Assembly: GCA_037127315.1 (NCBI GenBank)
Contig: JBBBDQ010001155.1
Location: 1,962,501-2,026,500 of the forward strand
Direction of reading: 5' to 3'
Source of the DNA: Ascarosepion bandense
Lineage: Eukaryota > Mollusca > Cephalopoda > Sepiida > Sepiidae
DNA length: 64,000 nt
The position numbers and the translations under genes were made by a program. Within the stretch, counting starts at the first letter, position 1, and each line of letters starts with the position of its first letter. This document shows positions 22,967 through 33,760 of this stretch, one piece after another. The notes under the pieces were generated by a model, which was given only the letters and a program-made list of their open reading frames with translations, did not search any database and had not been told where the DNA came from.

Positions 22967-23515
22967 ACATGGCCACATGGCCTAGTGGCTAGAACAGTCA
23001 CTTTCCAACGATGAGATCAGGGTTCATATCCCACCATGCTTGATTTGTCATAAAGGTGATGCCTTCATGTTATTGGACTGGGAGAAGTGATCCCAGCATG
23101 TGGCACCATTGGAAAGTACCTGAAAACTAAACCACAGGTTGATCCAAACTTTGTGAATGAAATTGATTAGCATAAAATTCACTAATCATCAAATTGATTA
23201 GGCAGAATTGTTTGTCAATGGTTGTGTTAGCATAGAAGTCACAAATCATCAAATTGATTAGGTAGAAATGTTTGTCAATGGTTGTGCTGGTATGGAATTC
23301 ACAAATCATCACAACCAAGGATTTGAGTGGCACTTGCCCTGTTATGCCAGATTATGTGTTCTCTCGAATAAACTGTAAATAAGATCCACTCAGCATAATT
23401 GTAGTATAACCCACAGTTGGGCTTTGTGGGTGTTGACAGGTGCCTTAGCAGATGTCTGCAACAGGGATTGATTAGCCATCCTAACAGCTAGACATACTTG
23501 AATATGAGTGACCAA

Positions 23516-23520
<5 letters not shown>
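22967..23520 (+). mobile_element. tRNA-derived SINE, forward copy of a head-to-head pair
   Basis: Head with A box TGGCCTAGTGGCTAG and B box GGTTCATATCC. The body matches the neighbouring reverse copy (GGAAAGTACCTGAA, GGGCTTTGTGGGTGTTGA, ATATGAGTGACCAACCA). An internal unit of about 63 bp with CACAAATCATCAAATTGATT is repeated three times at 23140-23310, whereas the reverse copy has it once. It ends in a (TA)n tract. Confidence 0.8.

Positions 23521-23561
<41 letters not shown>
23521..23561. repeat. (TA)n microsatellite
   Basis: About 20 TA units directly after the SINE end. Confidence 0.95.
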
Positions 23562-23566
<5 letters not shown>

Positions 23567-24555
23567 GTTCAGACTTCAACATACGTTGAATAGCTATTTC
23601 AGTGAGAAAAATCTTACTTCTTTTTTAATGTTATTTCTTTGTTAACTTTGCCCCTGTCCACCCCATTTCTCTCTTCTTTTTCTTTTCCCTCCACCACTTC
23701 TATTTCTATGACACAGTTAAATTTTGATTTTTGATTCTTTAATACAAACAAAATCTAAAAGTCTTCTAATATTGAGTCATGAATCTCTTTCTCTGCCACT
23801 TTGTTTTTTATGTCTGGACAACAAATTTTAAAAAAAACTTCTTTTCTTTCTTAATTCCCCACCTTTTTTTTTTAATCTTCCTGGGTATAGATATGTTTTG
23901 GGGCTTTTTTTGGTATATGAATTTTTGTATCATATCTGAAGTAATAAATTTTTGTTTTTGATTGTTGCTGAAGAAGCAAGATTTTTTCTTCTAGTGATAC
24001 CAGTGACCAGATGTTTGCCCTCAGAGGTCCAGATAGCAAATGACCAAAATTGGTCTTTGCACATCTGGGCTCCATGCAGATGTTCTGGTGGAAAAGCAAA
24101 AATAAATAAATATCCAATTCCATTTACAGACCCTTTCCGCGAGTTGACGTGAATTTTGTTTATCGTCCAATGGGAAGCCCAGAATTAAATCCAGGTGTGA
24201 ATTCCCAAATGACTTGTTTGGAGCCCCAAAAATGAAATAAAAGGCCGACACAGGAAGCATTGCCAGTTGAGAAAATACGAGAATAATTAATGCATCCCTT
24301 GACCACATCAAGCGATTGCATCATGCTTGCCTCTCCTTTCTCTCTCATCTTCTTCTTCACTGTTCACTGAGCCACTTACCTGAAGAACTGAGCAGAGACT
24401 TCAAAGGCACTCCTAACAAACAAACTCACACACATACATACACACAAACTCTTTTTGGCATTTACTGCTATGAACATTTTTAATGACCTTTGTACCAATC
24501 ACAAAACATCACTTTTATTTTTAAAAAAAACCTTAATTGATATATATATATGTAT
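23562..24555. other. Intronic sequence, nothing recognised
   Basis: Short ORFs without family resemblance. A slightly more GC-rich block lies at 24120-24320. Confidence 0.4.
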
Positions 24556-24559
24556 ATAT

Positions 24560-24863
24560 ACTATAGTCATCCGCAAACAGATCTGTTTTGCTGTATCATA
24601 GCTTATCAGTATGGTTAGACTCCGATCACTTCCTAACCCAGGATTGAAACCCGACCGAATCGGCATCAGTCAGCGATTCTACCCCTAGGCCATGAGCATC
24701 TGGTAGAAGGCAGGCTTTTTAGCATGTATAAACACGCCCAATAGCTAGAGTGCTCTAATTCATTATTGAATGAGCAATGCGTATATGCCAAAGTAGCTAC
24801 TGTTTACAAAGTCTCCCACTCTTCTAAAGTGCTCAATCAGGGTGTGAGAGCATAAATACTATA

Positions 24864-24866
<3 letters not shown>
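24560..24866 (-). mobile_element. tRNA-headed SINE with decayed 3' hammerhead ribozyme
   Basis: On the minus strand the element has a tRNA-like part (A box TGGCCTAGGGGTAG, B box GGGTTTCAATCC) and ends with the same 57-base module found intact at 30530-30586. Here (24565-24621) the core reads CTGATAA instead of CTGATGA and AAAA instead of GAAA, stem II has one mismatch, and the cleavage-site C is T. All changes from the intact copy are C-to-T or G-to-A. The self-complementary ACAGATCTGT is kept. ACTATAGT borders both ends of the element and (TA)n flanks it. Confidence 0.75.

Positions 24867-24899
<33 letters not shown>
24863..24899. repeat. (TA)n microsatellite
   Basis: TA run at the 5' end of the minus-strand SINE. 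Confidence 0.9.
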
Positions 24900-24901
<2 letters not shown>

Positions 24902-25204
24902 GTTGTTTCTATACACAATTTGATTTTCTTGTTTTATATCCCCCTTAAAATGGGCTATCTACTAACAAGGCCAAATTCAATTAATATATTTCAACACACA
25001 AATACACTTCACTATAATGGATAACCCACTATATTCTCACTGAAATAGCTATTCAAAGTATGTAGAATTCAGAATTTTTTTATATAATATACATATTTGG
25101 CTCTGTAAATAGATAACACTATTTACATTGAGGCCTCCACCTGGATCATTTTTAATAATGATAAAATTAATTTAAATTATTTTTTGGGATTTAAAAAATA
25201 TATG

Positions 25205-25249
<45 letters not shown>

Positions 25250-25533
25250 GTTGTGAGATCTCCCCTTTGTATATGATAATGACTTGATTATGGAGGATTC
25301 AAACTCACGTTTACCACACAGCAATAACAGAACTCATACAAAACAACATAAAAACCATAGTGCCACACAGGTCGACGACAAACAATTTGACAACACTATC
25401 GCAGATACTCTGCTTGAATTACAACTTTGGAACGAAAAGAGATAGAATGAAAAAACTGAAAAAAGGAAATTGAAAGTCAATACTTTTTCCACCTTAACAG
25501 GAAAATTTTTCCACAAAAATTTTTTTTTTACAA
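24900..25533. other. Intronic sequence with (CA)n
   Basis: A (CA)n run of about 20 units at 25206-25245 interrupts AT-rich sequence. 25260-25533 may be leader sequence of the Gypsy element that follows, but nothing confirms it. Confidence 0.4.
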
Positions 25534-26860
25534 GATTAATTACCAGAAAGCAATAGTCAAAAAGTGAAACCCTTCACGGAATCAAAGCAGCAAACCATGG
25601 ATAACTTTGTAGATTATATTCTGCCAAAGAAGACAAATGACTTAATTTTCAATGAGGCAGTGACATACCTCACTGTGCTATTTAGCCTAAAAATTTCTTT
25701 GTTGCACAAAAGGCAGAAATGCCTTAATCTCATGAAAGACGAAAATGAGGACTATTCAACATTTGCAACCATCGTCAACAAACATTGTGACAACTTTAAA
25801 TTAGCTGAGCTAACTCCAGACAACTTTAAAGGTATTCTTAATTGGTTAGGACGATGTAACAAATACGCAGCAAAAATCAAGTTAAAGCAGAATGGTCAAC
25901 CAGTATTTAAAAAAAGTAGAAACGTACCTTTTGCTACAATAGATAAAGAGCTTGATAGACTAGAACAAACAGGGATCATTTCAAAAATAGAATTCAACGA
26001 ATGGGCGGCACTGGTAGTATATGTGAAGAAAAAATCTGGAGAAAGCCGTGTGGGTGCAGATTTTTCCACTGGTTTAAACAACACAATAAAAGATTATCAT
26101 TACCCATTGCCAATCTTGGAGGAGATATTCACCAAACTTAACGGTGGGAGAGTATTTTCGAAGTGAAGCGTATCTACAGATTCCAGTTACAGAAGACAGC
26201 ATGAATATACTATATATAAAGATGCACAAAGGACTCTATAAATACAAAGTTACCATTCAGAATAAAGGTAACTCCGACGATTTTTCACCAGACTATGGAC
26301 ACCATGCTTACGGGACAAAATTCACCACTGCTTATCTAGATGACATTCTAGTCAAAGTGATAGTATGGAAGAACACACGACACATATTAAGGAGGTTTTC
26401 AAAAGAATACAGGATTTTGGGTTCAAAGTAAAAGAGGAAAAATGCGATTTTTTCTTAAAGGAAATAAAATATTTTGGCCACATTATTAACGAGAATGGCA
26501 AAAAACAAGACACAGAGGAGCATCAGCAATCAAAAATATGCCTGAGCCTAAAACCATTGGAAATTACAAAGTTTTCTCAGTCTTGCAAACTATTATAAAG
26601 AATTCATTGATAATATGCACAAATTGAGGGCACCTCTCAATGAGCTACTGAAGAAAGATGTCCAGTGGAACTGGTCGGAGGATTGTAAAAAGGCCTTTAG
26701 GGAAATTATAATGAAACTGATGTCGGACTTAGCATTGACACACTTTGACCAGAAACTAAAAATTCTTATTGCAAGCGACACAAGTTCACATGGTGTAGGA
26801 GCTTGTATTTACACAAAATACAGGAGAGCCCAAGAAAACAGGTAGCCCACGCATCGAGGG
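25534..26860 (+). pseudogene. Gypsy-type retrotransposon gag-pol remnant
   Basis: The first frame (25564-26166) opens with a gag-like stretch, KPFTESKQQTMDNFVDYIL and NIVNKHCDNF-type residues, and passes abruptly into reverse transcriptase (AALVVYVKKKSGESRVGADFS, DYHYPLPILEEIF, GGRVFSK). The protease and the start of pol are therefore deleted. Later frames carry EAYLQIP, the catalytic AYLDDI at about 26330, GFKVKEEKCDFF, and RNase H onset LALTHFDQKLKILIASD with GVGACIY. At least three frameshifts split it and no integrase or LTRs adjoin it. It is inactive. Confidence 0.85.
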
Positions 26861-28130
26861 AGGGAGAGATATGTATTGAAATAAATCAGATTATAAATCA
26901 ATTATAGTGATTTGGACACTTTTATGTGATTCTTTCTTTTTCTTAAAACATTTTTTATCTTTTACATCTTATGTGCTATAATGATTGTTGGGTATTTCAT
27001 GCATTTTGCTAATAATTTGCCTAGTGCTTTTTAGACAATCTGATGTAGTTTAATGTATTATTCTATAGTATGAAAGGGGCAGGTGTATGAATGTTACTTT
27101 GGTAATGAAGGCAATGCATAAAATATTGCAAATATTAACTGCCTGACAAAGCCAATGTGATTTTCTTGTCAAGCAATCAAATATACTTTTACAGAAGCTA
27201 ATTTGCATTAATGAAATGTCTGCCTAAAACCTTTCTTGAAATAAAAATTACCCCCCTCCCAAAAAAAGGAAATTGATAATAAAGACAAATGATGCTCAAA
27301 AATCTAAAATGCAAAATCAAAAATGGCTTTGATCAAAGTTACAATAGGAAAAGCTTTATTTCAGTTTTAATTTTTCATTGTTACTTGAATGGACAGTTGA
27401 AAAGATGGCGACAAAATGTGTTTAAAATTGTTTTAGTCAGTTTTTTTTCATAATCGTTTGACAATTTTCCTTCATCGATTTTGTTGCCAATACTATTGCT
27501 TTTTTTCTGCTCAACCAAGAAAAATTTAGGTAATAATTCAAAAATATGTTCTTTATGGAAAATGTGTTCATCAAATTTTACGTTTAAATAAGATCCACAT
27601 CTGCACCTCATGAGAAACTGCAATATTAAGATATTGTCTAAACTAGCCAGGACTTTGATGAACAGATCAACAGTATAATTCACTTTGACAATCAAAGTGG
27701 AGAATGTTTGCAGGAATGCTTTCTTTCTCTTGTTTTGTTTAACTTCTTTCTGGAAGGGATTATGCAAAAGACATTTTAAGACCCCGACCATACTTCTATC
27801 TCTATCAGTGACAAACCAATTTGCAATTTTCAGTTTTTGGAAGATATGGATCTAATAGGAAGCGATAAGAGCAAAGTTTTTAAGACCTTATAGACTTACT
27901 CATAGCCAAATCAAATGCAAATGGTATAAAACTCAACAGAAAGAAAATTAAGGTAATAGACATGGGAACACCATTAGTGCCAACATTGCCATGAATAGAG
28001 AACCCCTGCAGAAAGTGATTTGTGTGATAAACAATCAGAAGATAGCACCTCTGCAACAATAGCCTGAATATGAATCCCAAGAGTCACAGCAGTGATGACT
28101 AGACTGAAAAAGAGTCATAAGGCTGCTGCT
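26861..28130. other. Intronic sequence with one unrecognised ORF
   Basis: A 136-codon reverse-strand ORF (27381-27791) is unusually long for this composition. Its translation is rich in Lys, Phe and Leu, has a lone RCRCGSYL patch, and matches nothing I recognise. Probably chance or a transposon relic. Confidence 0.3.
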
Positions 28131-28370
28131 GCTATTTTTCATGCTTGATTTACTGAAGCTTTTCTATTTGGCTGCTTATCATTTATTTTTCTTTCTAATA
28201 AACAAACATCTGCAGCAGCACTCATCATCAGTCAGATTAGATTTAAGGATTCAAGTTCTACACAGAGAATTGTCCTGCACGTTAGTAGCATAGTGGATTA
28301 AAACATTGGTTTCTGAATAGGAATTGAGATTTCAATCCTTGAGCCAGGGAGGGCAATAACTGACAAAAAG
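28131..28370 (+). mobile_element. tRNA-like SINE fragment
   Basis: It shares GCAG..GTCAGATTAGAT, GAATTGTCCT and GTGGATTAAAACATTGGTTT with 36470-36570. TAGCATAGTGGATTAAAACA and GAGATTTCAATCC resemble degenerate tRNA A and B boxes. Confidence 0.55.
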
Positions 28371-28879
28371 AAAATGGAAAAGGAAAGTTATTACTTGACA
28401 TGGGAAAAGAACAATACAGTACCATAGATTAAATAAAGGGTTCAGTTTGAAATTCCTAGTAGGCAACCAAAATCAATATATACCTGAAGTCCAGAGAGTA
28501 CAAAAGTCAACATAACAGCAACAAAGATGAGGACAATATATACTCATAATCTACACTTCTTACTTCTCTACAACTATGTATTTCAGTAACCCACTATCTT
28601 GAGTGGCTCCTGGGCCTTCTGTTGGGTGATCGATAGTATTAAAATGCACATAATTATTGCATAAAATGTATTTTTTTCTTTATTAATGAATTTTTTATTA
28701 ATGAATGTTTTGATTTTGAATATGCGTGCTACCATTTTTATTTTGGAAACCAGTATAAGAATATGTGATGATGAAGATATACATTGACTTTGCAAATTAG
28801 AATCAAACTCTAAAATTTCACATCATTTTAAATTTGGGACAGAAAATATAATTTTTCAAAGATATTCAAATCCTGAATC
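28371..28879. other. Intronic sequence, nothing recognised
   Basis: AT-rich, no repeat partner noticed. Confidence 0.4.
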
Positions 28880-28975
28880 ACTGAAAAGACTATTTTGTAT
28901 TTCTGACATCAAAGACTTTTTTATTCCTGACACCAAAGATTATTTTGTATTCCTGACACCAAACAAAGAATCTTT
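28880..28975. repeat. Three-copy short tandem repeat upstream of exon 3
   Basis: Three units of about 30 bp with TATTCCTGACACCAAAGA or a variant end about 20 bases before the acceptor of exon 3. Confidence 0.75.
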
Positions 28976-28991
28976 TTTTTTCTTTTTGTAG

Positions 28992-29090
28992 GCTCTGGAA
29001 ATGATCACCAATATTCGAAATGCATTTACAGAACTTTTGAAGGAAAATACATGGATGGACCAAGAAACAAAACTTTTTGCCAAGGAAAAA
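28992..29090 (+). CDS. M13 metallopeptidase exon (window exon 3)
   Basis: Exactly 33 codons, phase 0 on both sides, with acceptor ttttttgtag and donor gtaaat. It encodes ALEMITNIRNAF, then LLKENTWMDQET, then KLFAKEK. This is the highly conserved M13 motif I-R-x-x-F ... L-x-x-x-T-W-M-D-x-x-T-K-x-x-A-x-x-K, which forms part of the helical domain facing the active-site cavity. The exon is undamaged although it sits between a 14.6-kb and a 9.3-kb intron packed with repeats. Confidence 0.95.
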
Positions 29091-29121
29091 GTAAATACAT
29101 TTTTTTCATTCATTTACATAG

Positions 29122-29129
<8 letters not shown>

Positions 29130-29171
<42 letters not shown>

Positions 29172-29700
29172 AAGTAAAATAAATTTTCAAAATTCAAAAA
29201 TGCTGAATGAACATTTCGACATAAAATCCCTAAGAAAGATTTTACATCTCCTCAGCAAGGTCCGTCTTTCAAAATGGAAATAAAAAAATAAAAAATATGA
29301 ATAAAAAGAGAGAAAAAAAGTTAGAAAAAAGGTAGAAAAAATAAAAATACAAATAAAAATAAAAAATGAAAAAAGACGGATAAGATTTGAGAAATTTACG
29401 TGACAAAAAAATCCGGAAGTAATTCATGTCTAATTTTAGATTTTAACTTTTAGATAGAGTTGTCAGTGAAAAAATCGAAAATTTGGATTTGTCTGGCCTA
29501 CAAAGGAAAGAGGTTAGGGGTGGTGTTAAATTGAGAATAGGCTTAAACAAAAAGGAAAGGGAAGTAGGGAGGTAAGAAGACTAGAGACAAAGAAAGAGAA
29601 GAATAGAAAGGAAAAAAAGAGGGGAGAAAAATGTTCATATTAGAAACGCTCGATATGTGTCAAAACAAAAATAACCTTATACATGGGTTAAATATATATG

Positions 29701-29734
<34 letters not shown>

Positions 29735-29751
29735 TATATAGATATATATAT

Positions 29752-29787
<36 letters not shown>
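29130..29787. repeat. (TA)n tracts around a purine-rich block
   Basis: (TA)n runs lie at about 29128-29170 and 29700-29787, the latter compound with CA. Between them 29270-29640 is strongly purine-biased on the + strand (A/G-rich with few T or C), a possible triplex-forming tract. No gene is seen. Confidence 0.7.
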
Positions 29788-29796
<9 letters not shown>

Positions 29797-29950
29797 TATA
29801 CATATTATCTTATGTTTTACGCATGACTCAGAGTTTCATGCATCTTTGGGCAATCAGCAAATGATAAGCACCCGATGATTGCTGAAAGATGCATGAAACA
29901 CTGTGTAATGCCATAAACGTAGGATAATATATATATTTATTAATATATAT
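29788..29950. repeat. Foldback element with hammerhead-like remnants
   Basis: The arms, each about 70-75 bp, share ATTATC.TATG, AGATGCATGAAAC and GCAATCA in opposed orientation around a short centre near 29868. The right arm holds CCGATGA, AGATGCAT, GAAA, then ACACTGTGT and A. This is the order of a hammerhead core with one core substitution. The left arm on the minus strand holds GAAA, then ACTCTGAGT and C, but lacks a full CTGATGA. Both are decayed if they ever were ribozymes. Confidence 0.55.
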
Positions 29951-30117
29951 ATTTGCTCTGTTATACAGCATTGAGCACTGTTCCATTCATACCCAGTTAA
30001 TATTTATATATTGATGTGTATATGCGTGCATATGCACATATATATACTTATTTACCTCCTTACATATATATATATACATATATATCATGCATTGAAGCAG
30101 CAGATAATTATCTAACC

Positions 30118-30495
30118 ATATATTGTTAAATATAGCAGACAATGAATGTCTATTATATTTAATTATGAGCCATTCTAAACATCATATTTTGGTTTTAATT
30201 TTAGGTGATAATAAAGACAAAAATTGTCCATTTCGATATTTTTTTATTATGCTGGTTCTAAGCTTTCAGCTCACATTAGATAATATCATCTTTTATGGTG
30301 GATGTCTATGTTAATGTCCCTGTAACCTCTCCGAAGATGGCTTATATGAGCCAAAATCTTAGAACCAGCAAAATAAAAAAATATCTAAATGTTGGGCAAT
30401 TTTTGTCATTATTTTCACCTGAAATTAAAGCCAAAATACAATGTTTAGAAAGGCTTATGATTAAACATAATAGACATTCCTTGTCTGTTATATTT

Positions 30496-30504
<9 letters not shown>
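30118..30504. repeat. Foldback element, about 170-bp arms
   Basis: Left-arm landmarks TATATTGTTAAATATA, GACAATGAATGTCTATTAT, ATAATAAAGACAAAAATTG and GCTGGTTCTAAG are mirrored in the right arm. A single arm of the same family lies at 13134-13340 and a scrap at about 50195-50220 (TTCAGGTGAAAATAAAGAC). It is non-autonomous, coding nothing, and lies in (TA)n. Confidence 0.8.
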
Positions 30505-30529
<25 letters not shown>

Positions 30530-30533
<4 letters not shown>

Positions 30534-30586
30534 ATCCGCAGACAGATCTGTTTCGCTGTATCACAGCTCATCAGTACGGTTAGACT
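30530..30586 (-). ncRNA. Hammerhead ribozyme, apparently intact
   Basis: Minus strand, in order: outer stem I AGTC (pairs GACT), an internal loop, inner stem I CCGTA (pairs TGCGG), core CTGATGA at 30574-30568, stem II GCTGT-GAT-ACAGC with five perfect pairs, core GAAA at 30554-30551, and helix III as the perfect 10-base palindrome ACAGATCTGT at 30551-30542. The cleavage residue C is at 30541. Self-cleavage is predicted between 30541 and 30540. All conserved hammerhead core bases are present. Helix III has no loop, so a dimer or concatemer would be needed for efficient cleavage, as in dimeric hammerheads. The internal loops of stem I could give the usual tertiary contacts. Confidence 0.85.
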
Positions 30587-30750
30587 CCGATTGCTACACA
30601 ACCCAGGCTTGAAACCCAACCAATTTGGCATCAGTCGGCGACTCTACCCCTGGGCCACGGGGCGTTCGGTGGAAGAAGGCAGTCTTTTTAGCGCATATCA
30701 TATTACGTGCCCAATAGCTAGAGTGCTCAAATTCATTTTTACTGAATGAG

Positions 30751-30755
<5 letters not shown>
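30530..30755 (-). mobile_element. tRNA-headed SINE ending in an intact hammerhead ribozyme
   Basis: A unit of about 225 bp bounded on both sides by (TA)n. Read on the minus strand it has a tRNA-like region (A box TGGCCCAGGGGTAG near 30655, B box GGGTTTCAAGCC near 30611). It ends with a 57-base hammerhead module immediately before the (TA)n. Diverged copies lie at 24560-24866 and 61212-61302. Schistosome Sm-alpha elements are the known precedent of a tRNA-like SINE carrying a hammerhead. This sequence is not that element. Confidence 0.8.
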
Positions 30756-30782
<27 letters not shown>

Positions 30783-30785
<3 letters not shown>

Positions 30786-30867
30786 TATTTCATCTCAAGC
30801 AAGGCAGTACTGCCACTGGTGTGCAGGGGTCACATAAGAGGAGAGGAATGAGAAAGAGGAACAAGTT
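30783..30867 (-). mobile_element. LINE 3' UTR fragment
   Basis: The sequence with TCAAGCAAGGCAGTACTGCCAC (read on +) is a second, separate copy of the LINE 3' end lying beyond the poly(A) of the larger LINE. Confidence 0.65.
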
Positions 30868-32264
30868 TTTTTTTTTTTTAATCATTTCACCCCGAGCAAG
30901 GCAGAAATGCCACTGATGTCCAGGGGGCTACATAACTGTAAAAAGATTAATTAGAAAAGAGTGAGGAGTACAAACTAGTTAGAAAGGAGCAATAGAAAGC
31001 TGAGAATGCAGGTGCGGTGACAGATACATAGGTGGAGAGAAAGGAAGGTTATACAGGGGTGGGGAGAGAGCTAGAGTCCAGTGGTTAGTAGATGAGTATT
31101 GACTTTGCATTTAAATTTCTGGAGGTTGTAGACATCAGGAAAGCAAGAATATGGGAGCGAGTTCCACGGGCGGGAAGTGTGAGAGAAGAAGCTGCAGGAG
31201 AAGAATTGTCGTCTGCATTTGGCTAACCTGACTGTGAATGGGTGGGACCCAGTTGCCAGTCTGGTTGCACGAGTAAACACCTGTTGAGGAGGCACCAGTG
31301 ACTTAAGTTCGTCTGAGTAGAAGCCATGAAAGTATTTATAGAACAGACAAAGGGAGGCCACATTTCAACGGTGGGGAAGTGGCTGCAGTTGAGCCACCAG
31401 ATCAATACCTATCACATTACAGACTCTCCTTTGGAGCCTGTCAAGAACACTGAGGAGAACGGCAGGGGCGCCTGATCATAAATGGTAGCAGTACTCCATG
31501 CACGGATGGATGGTTGACTTGTGTATATGCAGGATGGATTCAGGCGGAAAAAATATCCTGGATCAACATAGTGACCCAACCTTCTTAGCAGTAGATTTTG
31601 CTATGGATTCAATATAGTGGTTCCATTTGAGGTCTGAGGACATGGTAAGTCCGAGGATGTGTAGTGTATTGCTCTCCGGGAGAATCGCTTGGTCCATGCT
31701 TATGGGAGGCAGGAGAGGTTGCCTGTAATGGTTGACAGACAACAGCTTGGTATTAGACGAATTGAAGTTGACAAGCCACTTCTTGCTCCAGTTCACCACA
31801 GTGTGTAGATCCCGTTCAAGGTCAGCAGTGAGATTATGTCTGTCCGCCACGACAGGTTTCTTACCTGTGTGGGAGTATATTGTAGTGTCATCTGTGTAGA
31901 TGCCTACTTGGGACTTGATCTTATCTGGGAGGTCGTTGATGAAAATAAGGAAGTGCGTCGGGCCCAGGATAGAGCCCTGTGGGACACCAACATTCGTGCT
32001 GTAGGATGAAGAGGCACGCCCATTCAAAATGACCTTCATTTTGCAGTTATTAAGAAAAGATTGGATTAGGTCAAGTAGGCGACCGGTAATACCGTAACCC
32101 CATAGTTTGCAAAGGAGGCCTGAGTGCCAAACCCTGTCGAAAGCCTTGGAGATGTCCAGAGCAACCGCACGAGCCTTGTCAGTTTCAGAAAATGGGTCAA
32201 AATGGATGAGAACACTGGTGTGAAGAGATCTGCATGAGTCGACAGGGAAAAGAACATGATACAA
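30868..32264 (-). pseudogene. Jockey/CR1-group LINE, 5'-truncated (reverse transcriptase)
   Basis: The ORF 31563-32264 (233 codons, minus) encodes RT motifs in order: ALDISKAFDRVWH (motif A Asp), GVPQGSILGP (motif B), then GIYTDDTTIY where the usual A-D-D is altered to T-D-D, VVNWSKKWLVNFN, LGLTMSSDLKW and STAKKVGSL. A second frame (31071-31361) carries the C-terminal domain with YKYFHG and SRPWNSLPYSCFPD ending in LLTTGL. The 3' UTR ends at a poly(A) at about 30868-30882. A frameshift lies between the two ORFs, and the 5' endonuclease part is missing. Confidence 0.88.
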
Positions 32265-32410
32265 GTGTTGCCAGGGAAAGAATGCAAGTCAAGGAGATAG
32301 AAAATGGCAACTGACATTGCATTTAAATTCTTGGAGATTGTAGCTGACAGGTAAGCAAGTATACAGAAGGGAATTTTACAGGTGAGAAATATGAGAAAGA
32401 AGCTGATAGA
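32265..32410 (-). mobile_element. LINE C-terminal fragment
   Basis: Shares AAGTGTTGCCAGGGAAAG, GACATTGCATTTAAATTCTT and GTAGCTGACAG with 49640-49790. It is a rearranged piece of the same LINE family. Confidence 0.6.
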
Positions 32411-33395
32411 GTAGATTAAATTTGATTTTCTGAACTTTTTAAAAATTTAACTAGATACCATATAAATGTTTCATGAATAAAATATTTCAGGGAATTTATA
32501 TTGTGTGCATGTTGCAACCATTGTAAATTGCATAATGAAGTAATTGGTTGTGCTATTAAATGAAATCTCTTTAAGTTGTCAAGTAAAATGAAAGCATTTG
32601 TGTTGCTGAATAACAAAATACGATCAATGGTAGTGTGATGAATATAATAAAATAAATTGCTATGCTGTCAAAAAAAAAAAAATGAAAGCATTTGTTTCAG
32701 TTGTTGTCAACAGCTTGTAAAAGATGGAATTGAAGAATCAAAGAAATTGAATTCAATATTTTCAGAAGAAATAAATTTTAACAAATTGGGGAATTTAATG
32801 GATAGATTTTGATATAAAACGTAACAATACAAGAAGAGAGAAAATATTCTAAAGTATACAAAACTGAAAAGAGAAGTAAAAACATTACAGATTTTATTGT
32901 TAAGAAAAAGTGTGAGGCATGTTCATATAGTTTGTTTGAAATGAAGATTGCCAAGCAACTAAGAAGTCACTTCAGAGGAGAGAGTGCTATGTTGACTCTC
33001 CAGAATGAAAGAGAAAGAAGTTTAGAGTTGAAGTAGACTTTATTAGGAACCAGAACCCAAATCTTAAACAGGAAGAAAAGGATAAACCACTACTTCTGTT
33101 CAAAATCCCAGATAGAAGTGTAAACTGGGTGATAAGCAAGTCATTCTGTCCTTTAATAGTGTTGATATAACTTCACCTAACAGGTATCTTTGTAGACTAA
33201 GCATTTTTCTATGAATAGCAAAATGTTTGTCACTAATTGTGCTGTCAAATAATGAATTAAAGAAATTTGTGCTCTCAAACTAGAATATTGGAAGCATTTA
33301 TTCATCTGTTAATGAAGACGTGTGCTATCAAATAATATAATGAAGGCAGCAATGAATATGCTATCAACAAAATATTAGGAAATGTTATGTTAACC
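32411..33395. other. Intronic sequence with a weak LINE 3' UTR scrap
   Basis: 33045-33150 resembles the LINE 3' UTR at 9740-9830 (AACAGGAAGAAAAGG, AGTGTAAACTGGGTGATA). The rest is unrecognised AT-rich DNA. Confidence 0.4.
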
Positions 33396-33399
33396 ATGA

Positions 33400-33760
33400 A
33401 TGAGTGAAAAGTAACTCCCTGTTTTATGTATGAGTGGCCAGCCAGATGTCCTGACTAAAAACCTTGTGACTTTTTTCTTTGGGATTGGTTAAAGGAACAA
33501 GTCTACCAAATGAAGACTTTGAAAGAACTTGAAGGGTGAATACAAGAAGTTGTCTTCCATACCTAAAGAATTCCTAATGAAATCAGTTGACATGATTCCT
33601 GGGTGGTTCAAGAAGCTGGTACCAAAATCTGATTCTTATATTGAATATAAAATAAAATTTCATGCTAAATGCTTTCCTCTTGTATCCGTTTCTTGTAAAA
33701 ATTATAGTTAATAAATAAACTTTAAGTATTTTAAAAGGAGGAGTTGCTTTTCAATCACCC
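33400..33760 (+). pseudogene. Tc1/mariner-like transposase C-terminal fragment
   Basis: Translation near 33425-33510 gives EWPARCPD and, after a stop, PCDFFLWDWLKEQVYQMKTL. This is the WPARSPDLxPxDFFLWG region at the end of many mariner-type transposases. It is followed in the ORF at 33529 by SIPKEFLMKSVDMIPGWFK. The segment ends TTTCAATCACCCTGTATATT, like a mariner terminal end. Stops and missing N-terminal domains show that it is dead. Confidence 0.65.
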
